From NCBI RefSeq assembly GCF_028869115.1, contig NZ_CP079800.1:1-64000 (forward strand): a DNA stretch of 64,000 nucleotides. The letters run 5' to 3'. A program made the translations under genes and the position numbers. Positions 1-11,498 of the stretch are shown here, in pieces. Below the pieces are notes generated by a model that worked only from the letters and a program-made list of their open reading frames with translations, was not told the origin of the DNA and searched no databases. This DNA comes from Pseudemcibacter aquimaris (GTDB taxonomy: Bacteria > Pseudomonadota > Alphaproteobacteria > Sphingomonadales > Emcibacteraceae). How positions within the stretch are numbered: the stretch's first letter is position 1; every line of letters starts with the position of its first letter.

Positions 1-1434
1 ATGAAGGGTGAAGTGGGACATCAAAACACAAATGAAGCGGTCATGAGTAATACTATTGATATGCAATGGAATCTGGTACTGGATACCTTGCGCGCTGAAT
101 TTGATGAGAATACCTATAAAAGCTGGTTTAAGCCTTTAGCACTTATCAATGTTGAGGGCGGCTGCGCCATTATGGCTGCGCCAACACGTTTCATGCGCAA
201 CTGGATTTTATCCAATTTTTCCGATCGTCTTAAAAATGCATGGCAACGTGTCAATATTAGTGTCACTGATATTGATATTGTTGTTCTTTCCGGGTTTCAG
301 GGGGCTGATAAAGAAATCGAAGATGTTGATAACACGGTTTCCAAGTCAAAACCCAAAAAAGCGAAAAAAGAAAAGAAAGAAGCCATCCGCATCGTCAGTG
401 ACAATAGTTTTGGCGCGCCGCTTGACCCGAGGTTTACATTCGATAGCTTTGTTGTCGGTAAATCCAATGAATTTGCCTATGCCGCAGCGCGCAGGGTTGC
501 TGAAAATAAAGACGTGAATTTTAACCCGCTATTCCTGCATGGTGGCGTGGGGCTTGGTAAAACCCATCTGATGCATTCGATCGCGTGGGCGATCCGTGAA
601 AATTTCCCCGATAAAAAGGTTGTTTATCTTTCGGCGGAACAATTCATGTATCAGTTCATTTCGTCAATCCGATATAAAGACACAATGAGCTTTAAGGAAA
701 AGTTCCGAAACGTAGATCTGTTGATGATTGACGATTTACAATTTATCGCCAATAAAAATTCAACCCAGGAAGAGTTTTTCCATACCTTTAACGCGTTGAT
801 TGATCATAACCGTCAAGTCATTCTGTCTGCGGATCGTTCACCATCAAACCTTGAAGGCGTTGAAGAGCGCATCAGATCAAGGCTCGGTTGGGGGCTGGTT
901 GCTGATATTCATCCAACGGATTATGAACTGCGACTTGGTATTTTACAGCAAAAAGCAAACAGCATTCCTGAAGTGGAAATCCAAAGCGAAGTGATCGAGC
1001 TTCTGGCGCGTAGAATTAGTTCCAATGTGCGTGAGCTTGAAGGGGCGTTTAACCGTATGGTGGCTCATTCGACCCTTATTGGTCGCCCGATTACACTGGA
1101 AATGACACAGGAAGTTTTACAGGACTTGCTACGTGCCAATGACCGCCGCGTTACCGTTGATGAAATCCAGCGTCAGGTTGCCGATTATTTCAACATTAAA
1201 CTATCTGATTTGCTGTCATCCCGCCGCGCCAGACAGGTTGCGCGCCCAAGACAGGTTGCCATGTATTTATGTAAACATCTGACATCAAAATCACTGCCAA
1301 GCATCGGCAGAAAGTTTGGCGGACGTGACCATACAACGGTAATGCATGCTGTAAAACGCATTGAAGAACTAAGGCAAACCGATAGTGTGCTAGAAGAGGA
1401 TATCCTTCATCTGGAACGTATGTTCAGTACCTGA
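1..1434 (+). CDS. dnaA: Chromosomal replication initiator DnaA
   Basis: DnaA is the AAA+ ATPase that binds DnaA boxes at oriC and melts the origin. The 477-residue protein has domain I (about 20-95), a short Lys-rich linker (about 100-130), the AAA+ core with Walker A GGVGLGKT at 181-188 and Walker B LLMIDD at 240-245, and the C-terminal helix-turn-helix domain with the DnaA signature GGRDHTTVMHA near 440-450. The ATG at 1 adds 14 residues ahead of a second ATG at 43 (MSNTIDMQW), which is closer to the usual N-terminus. No sequence upstream is available to choose by ribosome binding site. It heads dnaA-dnaN-recF-gyrB. The origin itself is not visible, so it may lie upstream of the window. Confidence 0.97.
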   Translation: MKGEVGHQNTNEAVMSNTIDMQWNLVLDTLRAEFDENTYKSWFKPLALINVEGGCAIMAAPTRFMRNWILSNFSDRLKNAWQRVNISVTDIDIVVLSGFQGADKEIEDVDNTVSKSKPKKAKKEKKEAIRIVSDNSFGAPLDPRFTFDSFVVGKSNEFAYAAARRVAENKDVNFNPLFLHGGVGLGKTHLMHSIAWAIRENFPDKKVVYLSAEQFMYQFISSIRYKDTMSFKEKFRNVDLLMIDDLQFIANKNSTQEEFFHTFNALIDHNRQVILSADRSPSNLEGVEERIRSRLGWGLVADIHPTDYELRLGILQQKANSIPEVEIQSEVIELLARRISSNVRELEGAFNRMVAHSTLIGRPITLEMTQEVLQDLLRANDRRVTVDEIQRQVADYFNIKLSDLLSSRRARQVARPRQVAMYLCKHLTSKSLPSIGRKFGGRDHTTVMHAVKRIEELRQTDSVLEEDILHLERMFST

Positions 1435-1506
1435 TTTTAAGACGAAATATAGGCACGATTCTCTCTCACCCACAATATATTGCGACTCGGCAGAAAACTC
1501 TTAAAA

Positions 1507-1525
1507 AGCCATTGACGTAATGGCT
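1507..1525. repeat. Short hairpin in the dnaA-dnaN gap
   Basis: AGCCATT and AATGGCT form a perfect 7-bp stem around a 5-nt loop. No T-run follows directly, so this is at best a weak terminator or a regulatory structure. The rest of the 193-bp dnaA-dnaN gap is AT-rich. I found no clear DnaA box (TTATCCACA-like) in it. Confidence 0.4.
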
Positions 1526-1627
1526 GATTATGATAGTCTGTTTTTCATAAAAAAATAATAAAATGAATTGGGCTTTATTAAAGTCTTTGATTTAAAATCT
1601 TAACGAATAGAAGCGTGAAATTATCAA

Positions 1628-2749
1628 ATGAAATTGAATATTGAAAGAGGCGCATTGCTTAAATCTCTTGGTCACATCCAGAGTGTTGTTGAGCGCCGCA
1701 ATACGATTCCCATTTTGTCAAATGTTTTACTTGAGGGAGAAGAAGGACGCTTGAATCTGGCCGCTACCGATCTGGATATTGCCATTGGTGAAAGTGTTGC
1801 TGTTGAAACAGAAGAAGCAGGCGGTATTACAGCGCCAGCACATACGCTTTATGATATCGTTCGTAAGCTTCCTGAAGGGGCGCAGGTCGAATTATATTAT
1901 GATGTGGATAGCGGTAGACTGTCTATTAGTGCAGGACGTTCCAAATTTACGCTTTCCTGTCTTCCACGCGAAGATTTCCCGGTGATGTCAGAGGGTGACC
2001 TTCCGGTAAAGTTTAATGTAACAGGTGTTAATCTGAAACGTTTGATCGATAAAACACGCTTTGCGGTATCGACCGAAGAAACACGTTACTATCTAAATGG
2101 TATTTATCTACATGCAGCATCTGATGATAACGGTGAAGCGGTACTTCGTGGTGTGGCAACGGACGGTCACCGTCTTGCTCGTTTTGATGTTGATCAGCCG
2201 GAAGGTGCGGCGGATATGCCGGGCATTATTGTTCCGCGTAAAGCCGTTGGCGAGCTTCGTAAACTTATCGACGAATATGAAGGCGAAGTAGAAGTCAGCC
2301 TTTCAGATACAAAAATTCGCTTTGCATTTGCGGACATTGTGCTGACATCGAAATTAATCGACGGTACTTTCCCGGATTATTCGCGCGTTATCCCGGAAGG
2401 TAACGATAAAAACATGGAAGTGGATAGCAAGGTTCTTGCTGAATCCGTTGATCGTGTATCAACCATTTCATCCGACAAGACACGTTCTGTGAAACTCGCC
2501 ATGAGCAATGGCCAGCTTCGTTTGACGGTGACAAGTCCGGAACATGGCACTGCCCGTGAAGAAGTATCGGTAAGTTATGAATCTGATGAAATGGAAATCG
2601 GATTTAATTCAAGATATCTTCTGGATATTTTGGCGCAGGTCGAAGGTGATGTGGTTCAGGTATCCTTTGCGGATGCTGCGGCGCCAACAATCCTTAAAGA
2701 TCTAACGGATGAAGGTGCGCTTTATGTTCTTATGCCGATGCGCGTATAA
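1628..2749 (+). CDS. dnaN: DNA polymerase III beta sliding clamp
   Basis: DnaN forms the ring-shaped dimer that tethers DNA polymerase III, and other polymerases and repair factors, to DNA. The 373-residue length is normal for the family. The sequence shows the three-domain clamp pattern: the opening MKLNIERGALLKSLGHIQSV, the ERRNTIPILSN stretch, a central DGHRLARF motif, and the C-terminal YVLMPMRV tail that helps form the protein-binding pocket. It lies 193 bp after dnaA and 13 bp before recF, probably in one operon with recF. Confidence 0.97.
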   Translation: MKLNIERGALLKSLGHIQSVVERRNTIPILSNVLLEGEEGRLNLAATDLDIAIGESVAVETEEAGGITAPAHTLYDIVRKLPEGAQVELYYDVDSGRLSISAGRSKFTLSCLPREDFPVMSEGDLPVKFNVTGVNLKRLIDKTRFAVSTEETRYYLNGIYLHAASDDNGEAVLRGVATDGHRLARFDVDQPEGAADMPGIIVPRKAVGELRKLIDEYEGEVEVSLSDTKIRFAFADIVLTSKLIDGTFPDYSRVIPEGNDKNMEVDSKVLAESVDRVSTISSDKTRSVKLAMSNGQLRLTVTSPEHGTAREEVSVSYESDEMEIGFNSRYLLDILAQVEGDVVQVSFADAAAPTILKDLTDEGALYVLMPMRV

Positions 2750-2762
2750 TTAGGACGCCTTG

Positions 2763-3965
2763 GTGAACGTTTCAGCACAGTCTAACGAAACACATGATAA
2801 TGTCAGTGCCTTGCCCTTGGGTAAGGCACTGGTTCTTTATGTGGACCGTATTATGCTGACGAATTTTCGTTCATATGAAAGCATGACGCTGGATGCGGGT
2901 TCAAATTCAGTGGTGCTGACCGGTGCAAATGGTGCCGGAAAAACAAACCTATTAGAGGCGATCTCATTCCTTTCGCCGGGGCGCGGATTAAGACGGGCCA
3001 AACTTTCTGATGTTAGCCGCATTAATGCAAACAGCAGTTGGGCGGTGGCGGGCCGTGTTATGACGCCAAATGGTGAACGCCAAATGGGCAGCGGTCTTGT
3101 ACCAAGGGCGGATTTAAGTTCTGAAACCGCCAATGACAGACGCATCGGCAGGTTGGACGGGGAAACATTATCCAGTCCTGCTGCATTTGGTGAAATATTA
3201 CAAGTGGCGTGGCTTACACCGCAAATGGACCGTTTGTTCATTGATGGTGTTTCAAGCCGCAGACGTTTTTTAGACCGCATGGTGGCGGCCTATCATCCGT
3301 CCCACACCCGCGAGGTCAGTGCGTATGAACGTGTGATGCGTGAACGAGCCAAATTATTAAGCGAGGGTGGTGCAGATCCCGTCTGGATCGGATCCCTTGA
3401 AAGCAGGATGGCTGAACATGGTGTTGCGGTGGCTGCAGCAAGGCTAGATGCCCTTGAAAAGTTATCCAGTGCAATCGCGGAAAGCCAATCTGCTTTCCCA
3501 AGTGCGGTTCTTGCCCTTGGTGGACTTTTGGAAGAGGGATTATTAAGCAAACCGGCGCTCGAGGTTGAAGCGGAATTTTGTGAAAAATTGGTTGCCAGCC
3601 GTCATATTGACGCAAGATCCGGCCGTACATCCGTTGGCCCTCATAAAACGGATCTGCTTGTGCGCCATAAAGAAAAAAACATGCCCGCGGAATTATGTTC
3701 GACGGGTGAACAAAAAGCGCTTCTTATCGGTATAACGCTTGCGAGTGCGCGTCTGACCGCCACACAATTTGGTGCGCCTCCAGTATTATTACTTGATGAA
3801 GTTGCAGCGCATTTGGATGAAAAAAGACGCGGATTTTTATTCGAAGAATTAGGGGATATTGGATCACAAGTCTGGCTTACGGGAACAGACAGATCATTAT
3901 TTGATTTAATGCAAAAAAGAGCACGTTTTTTTCACTTTAAAGACGGAAAAATAGAAGCACATTAA
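2763..3965 (+). CDS. recF: DNA replication and repair protein RecF
   Basis: RecF is an SMC-like ATPase that helps load RecA at single-strand gaps. Visible are a Walker A motif GANGAGKT near residue 55, a signature-like STGEQKALL segment and a Walker B LLLDEVAAHLD near the C-terminus. About 400 residues is slightly longer than usual, because roughly 28 residues precede the conserved VDRIMLTNFRSY opening. Both TTG (2760) and GTG (2763) are possible starts. GTG is chosen because it sits 7 nt after an AGGA. A later start nearer the conserved opening cannot be excluded. Confidence 0.93.
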   Translation: MNVSAQSNETHDNVSALPLGKALVLYVDRIMLTNFRSYESMTLDAGSNSVVLTGANGAGKTNLLEAISFLSPGRGLRRAKLSDVSRINANSSWAVAGRVMTPNGERQMGSGLVPRADLSSETANDRRIGRLDGETLSSPAAFGEILQVAWLTPQMDRLFIDGVSSRRRFLDRMVAAYHPSHTREVSAYERVMRERAKLLSEGGADPVWIGSLESRMAEHGVAVAAARLDALEKLSSAIAESQSAFPSAVLALGGLLEEGLLSKPALEVEAEFCEKLVASRHIDARSGRTSVGPHKTDLLVRHKEKNMPAELCSTGEQKALLIGITLASARLTATQFGAPPVLLLDEVAAHLDEKRRGFLFEELGDIGSQVWLTGTDRSLFDLMQKRARFFHFKDGKIEAH

Positions 3966-6464
<2,499 letters not shown>

Positions 6465-6481
6465 GATATACTCAATTTAAT

Positions 6482-6513
6482 AAAAAAGCGGGCCAGTTGG
6501 ACCCGCTTTTTTT
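6482..6513 (+). terminator. Rho-independent terminator after gyrB
   Basis: A-run, then GCGGG...CCCGC (6488-6492 and 6502-6506) closing a short loop, then seven Ts. The A and T runs extend the stem, so it can work in both directions and may also end the convergent VOC gene. Confidence 0.85.
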
Positions 6514-6522
6514 ATGTCTTAT

Positions 6523-7056
6523 TTATTCTTTAAACTGTTCTTCATGAAGCCAGGCCGCATGTTTTAACGTCTTTTTGCTTTTGGCCCATTCGACCATCAT
6601 TTCAGGTGCAATTTCATTTAATTTTTTAAGGTCTTCCGAGCTTGCTGTATCATAAGCAAGTTCAAGGCGGTGGCCATCCGGATCACGGAAATAAATGGAT
6701 TGGAAAATATGATGATTGGTTGGGCCGACGACCTCAATGCCATCATCTTCTAACTTTTTCTTGGCGGCCATGAGCGTTTCTTCATCAGCCACTTTAAAAG
6801 CAATATGCTGTACCCAGTCTGGTGTATTATCATCAAAACCCATTTTGGGTGAATTGGGGATTTCAAAAAAAGCCAGAACATTATCACTGCCAGCATCCAG
6901 GAATATATGAATATATGGGTCTGGCTCGCCGGTTGACGGAACCTTGTCTTCGGAAATTGCCAAAACCAAATCCATATCCATATATTTTTTGTAAAAGTCC
7001 ACAGTTCTATTCGCATCCATGCAGCGGTAGGCAACGTGGTGAATTCGGTCAATCAT
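6523..7056 (-). CDS. VOC-family (glyoxalase/dioxygenase-like) protein
   Basis: A 177-residue protein of the vicinal oxygen chelate fold. The opening IDRIHHVAYRC, the central WVQHIAFKV and the RDPDGHRLELAY segment are the usual places for metal-ligand His and Glu residues, so it probably binds a divalent metal. A 35-residue C-terminal tail with little similarity to the core follows. It could be a dioxygenase, a lyase or a resistance protein; the substrate cannot be read from sequence. AAAGGA precedes the ATG at good spacing. It is divergent from the PBP1A gene and convergent with gyrB. Confidence 0.8.
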   Translation of the reverse strand: MIDRIHHVAYRCMDANRTVDFYKKYMDMDLVLAISEDKVPSTGEPDPYIHIFLDAGSDNVLAFFEIPNSPKMGFDDNTPDWVQHIAFKVADEETLMAAKKKLEDDGIEVVGPTNHHIFQSIYFRDPDGHRLELAYDTASSEDLKKLNEIAPEMMVEWAKSKKTLKHAAWLHEEQFKE

Positions 7057-7197
7057 GGCAAAATCCTTTGTTTCAAGTTATAAATAATAAAATAGTTACA
7101 AATGAAACTAATGTCAAGTAAATTAGAATATCACTCTTTACTTGTCATATTTTTGCCGCTCTCTTATGGTGAAACAGTTTCATGAAGAAGAGCAGTG

Positions 7198-9069
7198 ATG
7201 GTAAAGAAGAAAGCAGAAAAACAGAAGCCTGCTAAAAAAGGCGCCAGAGAAAAGATCATCAAAAAAAGAACGGGTTTTAGCCGTCTTTTTTATGGTGTGG
7301 CGGTGGCTGTTGTCTGGACGACAGTCTTAATGGTGCCACTCGTCATATATTATTCATATGACCTTCCGGATATTTCCAATATCGATAAGGCAACATCATC
7401 AAATACAATCATGGTTATGGACCGTGACGGTGGCACAATCGCCACATATGGTGATGTTTTTGGTGAATGGCTGGAATATGAAGAAATTCCCGTCGAACAA
7501 ATCGAAGCTATCATTGCCACTGAAGACAGACGATTCTTTGATCATAATGGAATTGATTTTCGCGGCCTAGCCCGTGCGATGTTTAATAATATTTCAGAAG
7601 GCAGGCTTGTAGAAGGCGGCAGCACAATTTCACAACAGCTAGCCAAAAATTTATATTTAAGCTCAAGCAGAACTTTGAAAAGAAAAGTACAGGAATTGCT
7701 ACTGAGTTTTCTGCTTGAAATGCGACTTAGTAAACAAGAAATTTTAACCATATATATGAACCGTGCTTATTTTGGGTCAGGCGCATATGGCATCGATGCG
7801 GCGGCTAGAACCATATTCGGCCATAGCGCACGTGATTTATCACTAACGGAAGCGGCGATGCTCGCCGGGATGTTAAAGGGACCAGCATTATATTCCCCGC
7901 TTAGGGATGTTGAGCGTGCCTATGACCGAACGGCGATCGTTCTTGATAATATGGTGGCAACAGAATTTATTGATCAGCAAACAGCGGATAGTGCAAAGCG
8001 CGATAATGTTCGGATCAATCAAAATTCTGGCGGTAATGTCAGATATTTTACTGATTGGATTGTCGAACAATTACCGGATTTAATCGGCAGTATATCAGAA
8101 CCGATAATTATTCACACAACCATGATCCCTGAAATGCAGCAAATGGCCGCAGGGGCCGTAAGACAAACGCTCGGCAGACGTGATGAAGAAAATATGCAAG
8201 GCGCGCTTGTTTCCATGGATACGGACGGTGCTGTGCGTGCTATGGTTGGTGGACGTGATTATAACGAAAGCCAATTTAACCGTGCCGTTCAAGCACAGCG
8301 TCAACCGGGAAGCGCGTTTAAATTATTTGTATATCTCGCGGCACTTGAAGCAGGATACGGACCAGAAACAATGATGCGTGATAGTCCGATCATGTTAAAT
8401 GGATGGGCGCCGAAAAATTATACCGACGAATATCTTGGCGATGTAAATTTAGAAACGGCCTTTGCAAAATCCATTAACACAGTGGCTGTGAAGCTTTCAG
8501 AATCAGTAAATAGAAATAACGTGATTAACATGTCACGTAGACTTGGAATTGTATCACCGCTGACAACTGAACCAAGTATTGCCCTTGGAGCATCGGAAGT
8601 AAACTTGCTTGAATTAACGGCCGCTTATACCGTAATTGCGCGGGGAGGCATTGCGACGACACCATATGGTATTGTGGAAATTCAAAATAGCGCGGGTCAG
8701 GTTTTATATAGACACATTCCAGAAGATGAAATCCGTATTCTTGATCAGGAAGTGGCCTATACCATGCATGCAATGCTGCAAAATGTGGTTGCAACCGGCA
8801 CCGCAAGGTCCGCCTTGATGAATTTCCCAGTGGCTGGAAAAACCGGTACGACGCAGAATTATAAAGATGCGCTTTTTGTAGGGTACGGTAAAAACATGAT
8901 CAATGGGGTTTGGGTTGGTAAAGATGATAGTACCCCCATGCAGGGGATTACAGGCGGTAGCACGCCAGCCCATATCTGGAAAAATTTCATGTACCGTGTA
9001 GATATTGGAAGGAATGACGCAACGCTTGAAACACCGAATGTAAGCCCAAGATCACGACCACAAATTTGA
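7198..9069 (+). CDS. Penicillin-binding protein 1A-type bifunctional peptidoglycan synthase
   Basis: A membrane-anchored enzyme that polymerises glycan strands and cross-links peptides in the periplasm. A basic N-terminus is followed by one transmembrane helix (about 31-52). The GT51 glycosyltransferase domain has the catalytic Glu in TEDRRFFDH (about E109) and GGSTISQQLAKN. The transpeptidase domain has SAFK (serine about S372), SIN and KTGTT (about K548). About 623 residues is compact for PBP1A, with no visible extra C-terminal domain. ATG 7198 is preferred to the adjacent GTG 7195 because of the AAGAAGAG upstream. Its TGA directly abuts the stop codon of the convergent metalloprotease gene. 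Confidence 0.92.
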   Translation: MVKKKAEKQKPAKKGAREKIIKKRTGFSRLFYGVAVAVVWTTVLMVPLVIYYSYDLPDISNIDKATSSNTIMVMDRDGGTIATYGDVFGEWLEYEEIPVEQIEAIIATEDRRFFDHNGIDFRGLARAMFNNISEGRLVEGGSTISQQLAKNLYLSSSRTLKRKVQELLLSFLLEMRLSKQEILTIYMNRAYFGSGAYGIDAAARTIFGHSARDLSLTEAAMLAGMLKGPALYSPLRDVERAYDRTAIVLDNMVATEFIDQQTADSAKRDNVRINQNSGGNVRYFTDWIVEQLPDLIGSISEPIIIHTTMIPEMQQMAAGAVRQTLGRRDEENMQGALVSMDTDGAVRAMVGGRDYNESQFNRAVQAQRQPGSAFKLFVYLAALEAGYGPETMMRDSPIMLNGWAPKNYTDEYLGDVNLETAFAKSINTVAVKLSESVNRNNVINMSRRLGIVSPLTTEPSIALGASEVNLLELTAAYTVIARGGIATTPYGIVEIQNSAGQVLYRHIPEDEIRILDQEVAYTMHAMLQNVVATGTARSALMNFPVAGKTGTTQNYKDALFVGYGKNMINGVWVGKDDSTPMQGITGGSTPAHIWKNFMYRVDIGRNDATLETPNVSPRSRPQI

Positions 9070-9753
9070 TTAACACGCCTTTATGAGCATCAAATTCTGA
9101 CCTTCAGTCTTTAACCATTTTCGCGATTTTTTAGAATTATCAACCAATTGATCAACAATTGCCCAAAAAGCAGAGCTGTGGTTCATTTCAGAAATATGTG
9201 CCACTTCATGGGCAACCACATATTCCAATATTTCCGGAGGTGTCATGATAAGGCGCCATGAAAAGGATAATGTACCGGTTGAAGAACAGCTTCCCCATCT
9301 GCTTTTGGTGTCACGTATGTGAATACGTTTAAATGATTTTCCGGTTTTGTCGGCCAGTTCATGGGCAATAGGTTCAATCAGTAAACGAGCTTCTTTTTTT
9401 AAGAAATTCTCTATTCTGACCCCAAAACCTTCTATCCGGCCACCGACAATAATTTCATCTTCTGTCATGATGACGCGTGCAGGGAAATCTGGTTCGTGAA
9501 TAATGGTTTTATCGATACCGAGAAAGGGAATAATACTACCGGGTTTCATTAGTATGATATCTGGTGACTTATCACGTTGTTCAATTAACCAGTCAATGTG
9601 GTTTTCAGCAAAAGATAAAGCGGAACGTTTGCTCGTGAATGGTGGCAAGGTGATGATGGCGCGGCCATTTTCAGCATCATAACGAAGCTTTATGCGTCTT
9701 GCCCTTTTATGATATTTAATTTCTGGATTAAAATCATGAATGCTATTCATCAT
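9070..9753 (-). CDS. YgjP/DUF45-type zinc metallopeptidase
   Basis: A 227-residue protein with the DUF45 signature: DTKSRWGSC followed by the zinc motif HEVAH (about 182-186) and a third ligand in NHSSAFW (about H192). It is a predicted cytoplasmic metalloprotease related to M48/SprT; its substrate is unknown. The reading frame stays open 30 codons further upstream, but that stretch overlaps the preceding YcgN-like gene. The start is therefore placed at ATGATGAATAG, where it overlaps the YcgN-like stop codon. This suggests translational coupling in the SCO1 / YcgN-like / protease operon. Confidence 0.86.
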   Translation of the reverse strand: MMNSIHDFNPEIKYHKRARRIKLRYDAENGRAIITLPPFTSKRSALSFAENHIDWLIEQRDKSPDIILMKPGSIIPFLGIDKTIIHEPDFPARVIMTEDEIIVGGRIEGFGVRIENFLKKEARLLIEPIAHELADKTGKSFKRIHIRDTKSRWGSCSSTGTLSFSWRLIMTPPEILEYVVAHEVAHISEMNHSSAFWAIVDQLVDNSKKSRKWLKTEGQNLMLIKAC

Positions 9754-10198
9754 CTTCCCATTCGAAATGGATAATATGATCTTCAAGATTACCTGCGTCG
9801 CGTTCCGATATAACTTTGCCGGCAACAGATATGCCCGCTTCAAAAACGGTTAAGCTAGAGCCGCTCTTTAACGGATGCCAGTCATATAAATCTTTGCCTT
9901 CATGGATAAGACGGTAAGCACATGTTTTTGGCAACCATTTAAACCGATCCAGATCGCTAGGTTTTAATATGATGCAATCAGGAACCAGTTTTTTTCGTTT
10001 GTTGTATTTTTTACAGCGGCTGTTTTCGGTATTTAATAATCTACAAGCCACATTGGTATAGGAAACTTTCCCGGTATCCGCATTTTCAAGTTTGTGTAAA
10101 CAGCAAAGCCCACAACCATCACATAACGATTCCCATTCATCATGGGTCATTTCAGAAAATGATTTTTCGTTCCAGAAAGGTTTGTTTACGGGCGCCAT
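9743..10198 (-). CDS. YcgN/UPF0260-like cysteine-cluster protein
   Basis: A 151-residue cytoplasmic protein of the YcgN/YkgJ cysteine-cluster type. CDGCGLCCLHK near residue 27, a second Cys in the NVACRLL segment, and CKKYNKRKKLVPDC supply the conserved Cys set, thought to bind a metal or Fe-S centre. Its biochemical role is not established. The gene starts inside a TAATG overlap with the SCO1 stop codon and overlaps the start of the metalloprotease gene, so the three are very likely co-transcribed. Confidence 0.88.
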   Translation of the reverse strand: MAPVNKPFWNEKSFSEMTHDEWESLCDGCGLCCLHKLENADTGKVSYTNVACRLLNTENSRCKKYNKRKKLVPDCIILKPSDLDRFKWLPKTCAYRLIHEGKDLYDWHPLKSGSSLTVFEAGISVAGKVISERDAGNLEDHIIHFEWEDDE

Positions 10199-10812
10199 TA
10201 ATTGATAAGTGCTGTGATTGTGCTTGCCATTTCAACCGGATCTTCGCCGTGATTGAAATGTTTTAAAAGTGAACCATCCTTGTCCATAAGGTAAGTATAT
10301 GATGTATGATCCACCAGATAGTCTGCGCTATCATCAGCTTTAGCAGAATATACACGATATGCTTTTTTAATGTTATTTACCTGATCCACTGTTCCCGTTA
10401 GGCCGATCATATCTTTATGGAAAAATCCCACGTATTCCGCCATGACATCGACGGTATCGCGTTCCGGGTCAACGGAAACGAATACCGGGTTGATTTGATC
10501 AACAAGTGATGGGTCAAGTTCATTCATGGCATCTGCCATAATCTGTAGGTCCATTGGGCAAACATCTGGGCAATATGTATAACCAAAATAGACAAGCATA
10601 TATTTACCTAAGAAATCTTTATCGGTAACCGCTTCGCCCATGTGATTGGTTAATGCAAATTCACCACCAATAAGTGCGCGACTGTTTTCTGAAGCCGTCG
10701 GGGTGTTATCCTGATTTAAGGCTTGAATCCAAACAATCGCAGCAATAATCGCCAATACTGCACTTAACAGTATTTTTACATTGGGTTTTTTGGGTTGTAC
10801 ATTCTTGCTCAT
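10198..10812 (-). CDS. SCO1/SenC family copper chaperone
   Basis: A periplasm-facing thioredoxin-fold protein of the type that delivers copper to the CuA site of cytochrome c oxidase. An N-terminal membrane anchor (about 12-32) is followed by the CPDVC copper motif (C81, C85) and the distal His in VDHTSY (about H169), all three known ligands. ATG 10812 is preferred to a TTG 18 nt upstream. It is the first gene of the SCO1 / YcgN-like / YgjP-like operon. No oxidase genes lie nearby. Confidence 0.92.
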   Translation of the reverse strand: MSKNVQPKKPNVKILLSAVLAIIAAIVWIQALNQDNTPTASENSRALIGGEFALTNHMGEAVTDKDFLGKYMLVYFGYTYCPDVCPMDLQIMADAMNELDPSLVDQINPVFVSVDPERDTVDVMAEYVGFFHKDMIGLTGTVDQVNNIKKAYRVYSAKADDSADYLVDHTSYTYLMDKDGSLLKHFNHGEDPVEMASTITALIN

Positions 10813-10910
10813 GGTATCACCGCAGTTCAAGCTAGGTTAATAATAGACTCAATATAAAGTATGTTATATATAGTATGAGTTTCACAAATTATAAAGACCG
10901 GAGTTGACGT

Positions 10911-11495
10911 ATGTGCAATGGAAAATCCTTAAAGTTATTCATTATGACCTTGTTCATGATAATGACGGCGCCTGTTATGACATTTGCGCAAGAAGGAAGT
11001 ATGTCGGATGCATATAACTTATTGGAAGCGGTTAAAGATAAAGATTACGCAAAACTGCAATCGTATCTTCAAAAAGGCGCTAACGTGAATACGCGTGATT
11101 ATTCAGATGGTGAAACACCGTTATATTTGGCGGCTGCGCAAAAAGACCGTGTGATGGTCACTTTTCTTTTAAGTGAAAATGCGAAAACGGATATTCCGCG
11201 TAAATCCACTGGTGAGACACCGCTTATGGTAGCAGCAAGATTAAGGGCTCGTGATGTTGTTGAGCTTCTTATTTCACAAAATGCAGATGTGAATATTTCT
11301 GATCGAAGCGGTGAAACAGCTCTTTACAAAGCGGTTGTTGGTAATGACCGCGAGACTGTAAAAATGCTGCTTGAGGCAAATGCAGATTGGTCAATTGCTG
11401 ATAACACGGGCAGAACACCTCTTGATATTGCCAAGGAAGATAGAAGATTACGATCAATTGTACGTGTGCTTGAAAGTGCTGGCGTCGAGTACTAA
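10911..11495 (+). CDS. Exported ankyrin-repeat protein
   Basis: A 194-residue protein with a signal peptide (hydrophobic core about 8-24, cleavage likely after TFA) and about four ankyrin repeats. The repeats are marked by the recurring GETPL / GETPL / GETAL / GRTPL turns and the NADVN-type loops. This predicts a periplasmic protein-binding scaffold; the partner is unknown. A GGAG lies 7 nt before the ATG. The gene is convergent with the EAL-like gene, with 3 bp between the stops. Confidence 0.87.
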   Translation: MCNGKSLKLFIMTLFMIMTAPVMTFAQEGSMSDAYNLLEAVKDKDYAKLQSYLQKGANVNTRDYSDGETPLYLAAAQKDRVMVTFLLSENAKTDIPRKSTGETPLMVAARLRARDVVELLISQNADVNISDRSGETALYKAVVGNDRETVKMLLEANADWSIADNTGRTPLDIAKEDRRLRSIVRVLESAGVEY

Positions 11496-11498
11496 CGC

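Noticed and set aside
1435-1627. Origin of replication in the dnaA-dnaN gap
   Set aside because: The gap is AT-rich, but I found no cluster of DnaA boxes; in alphaproteobacteria the origin is often elsewhere, for example near hemE.
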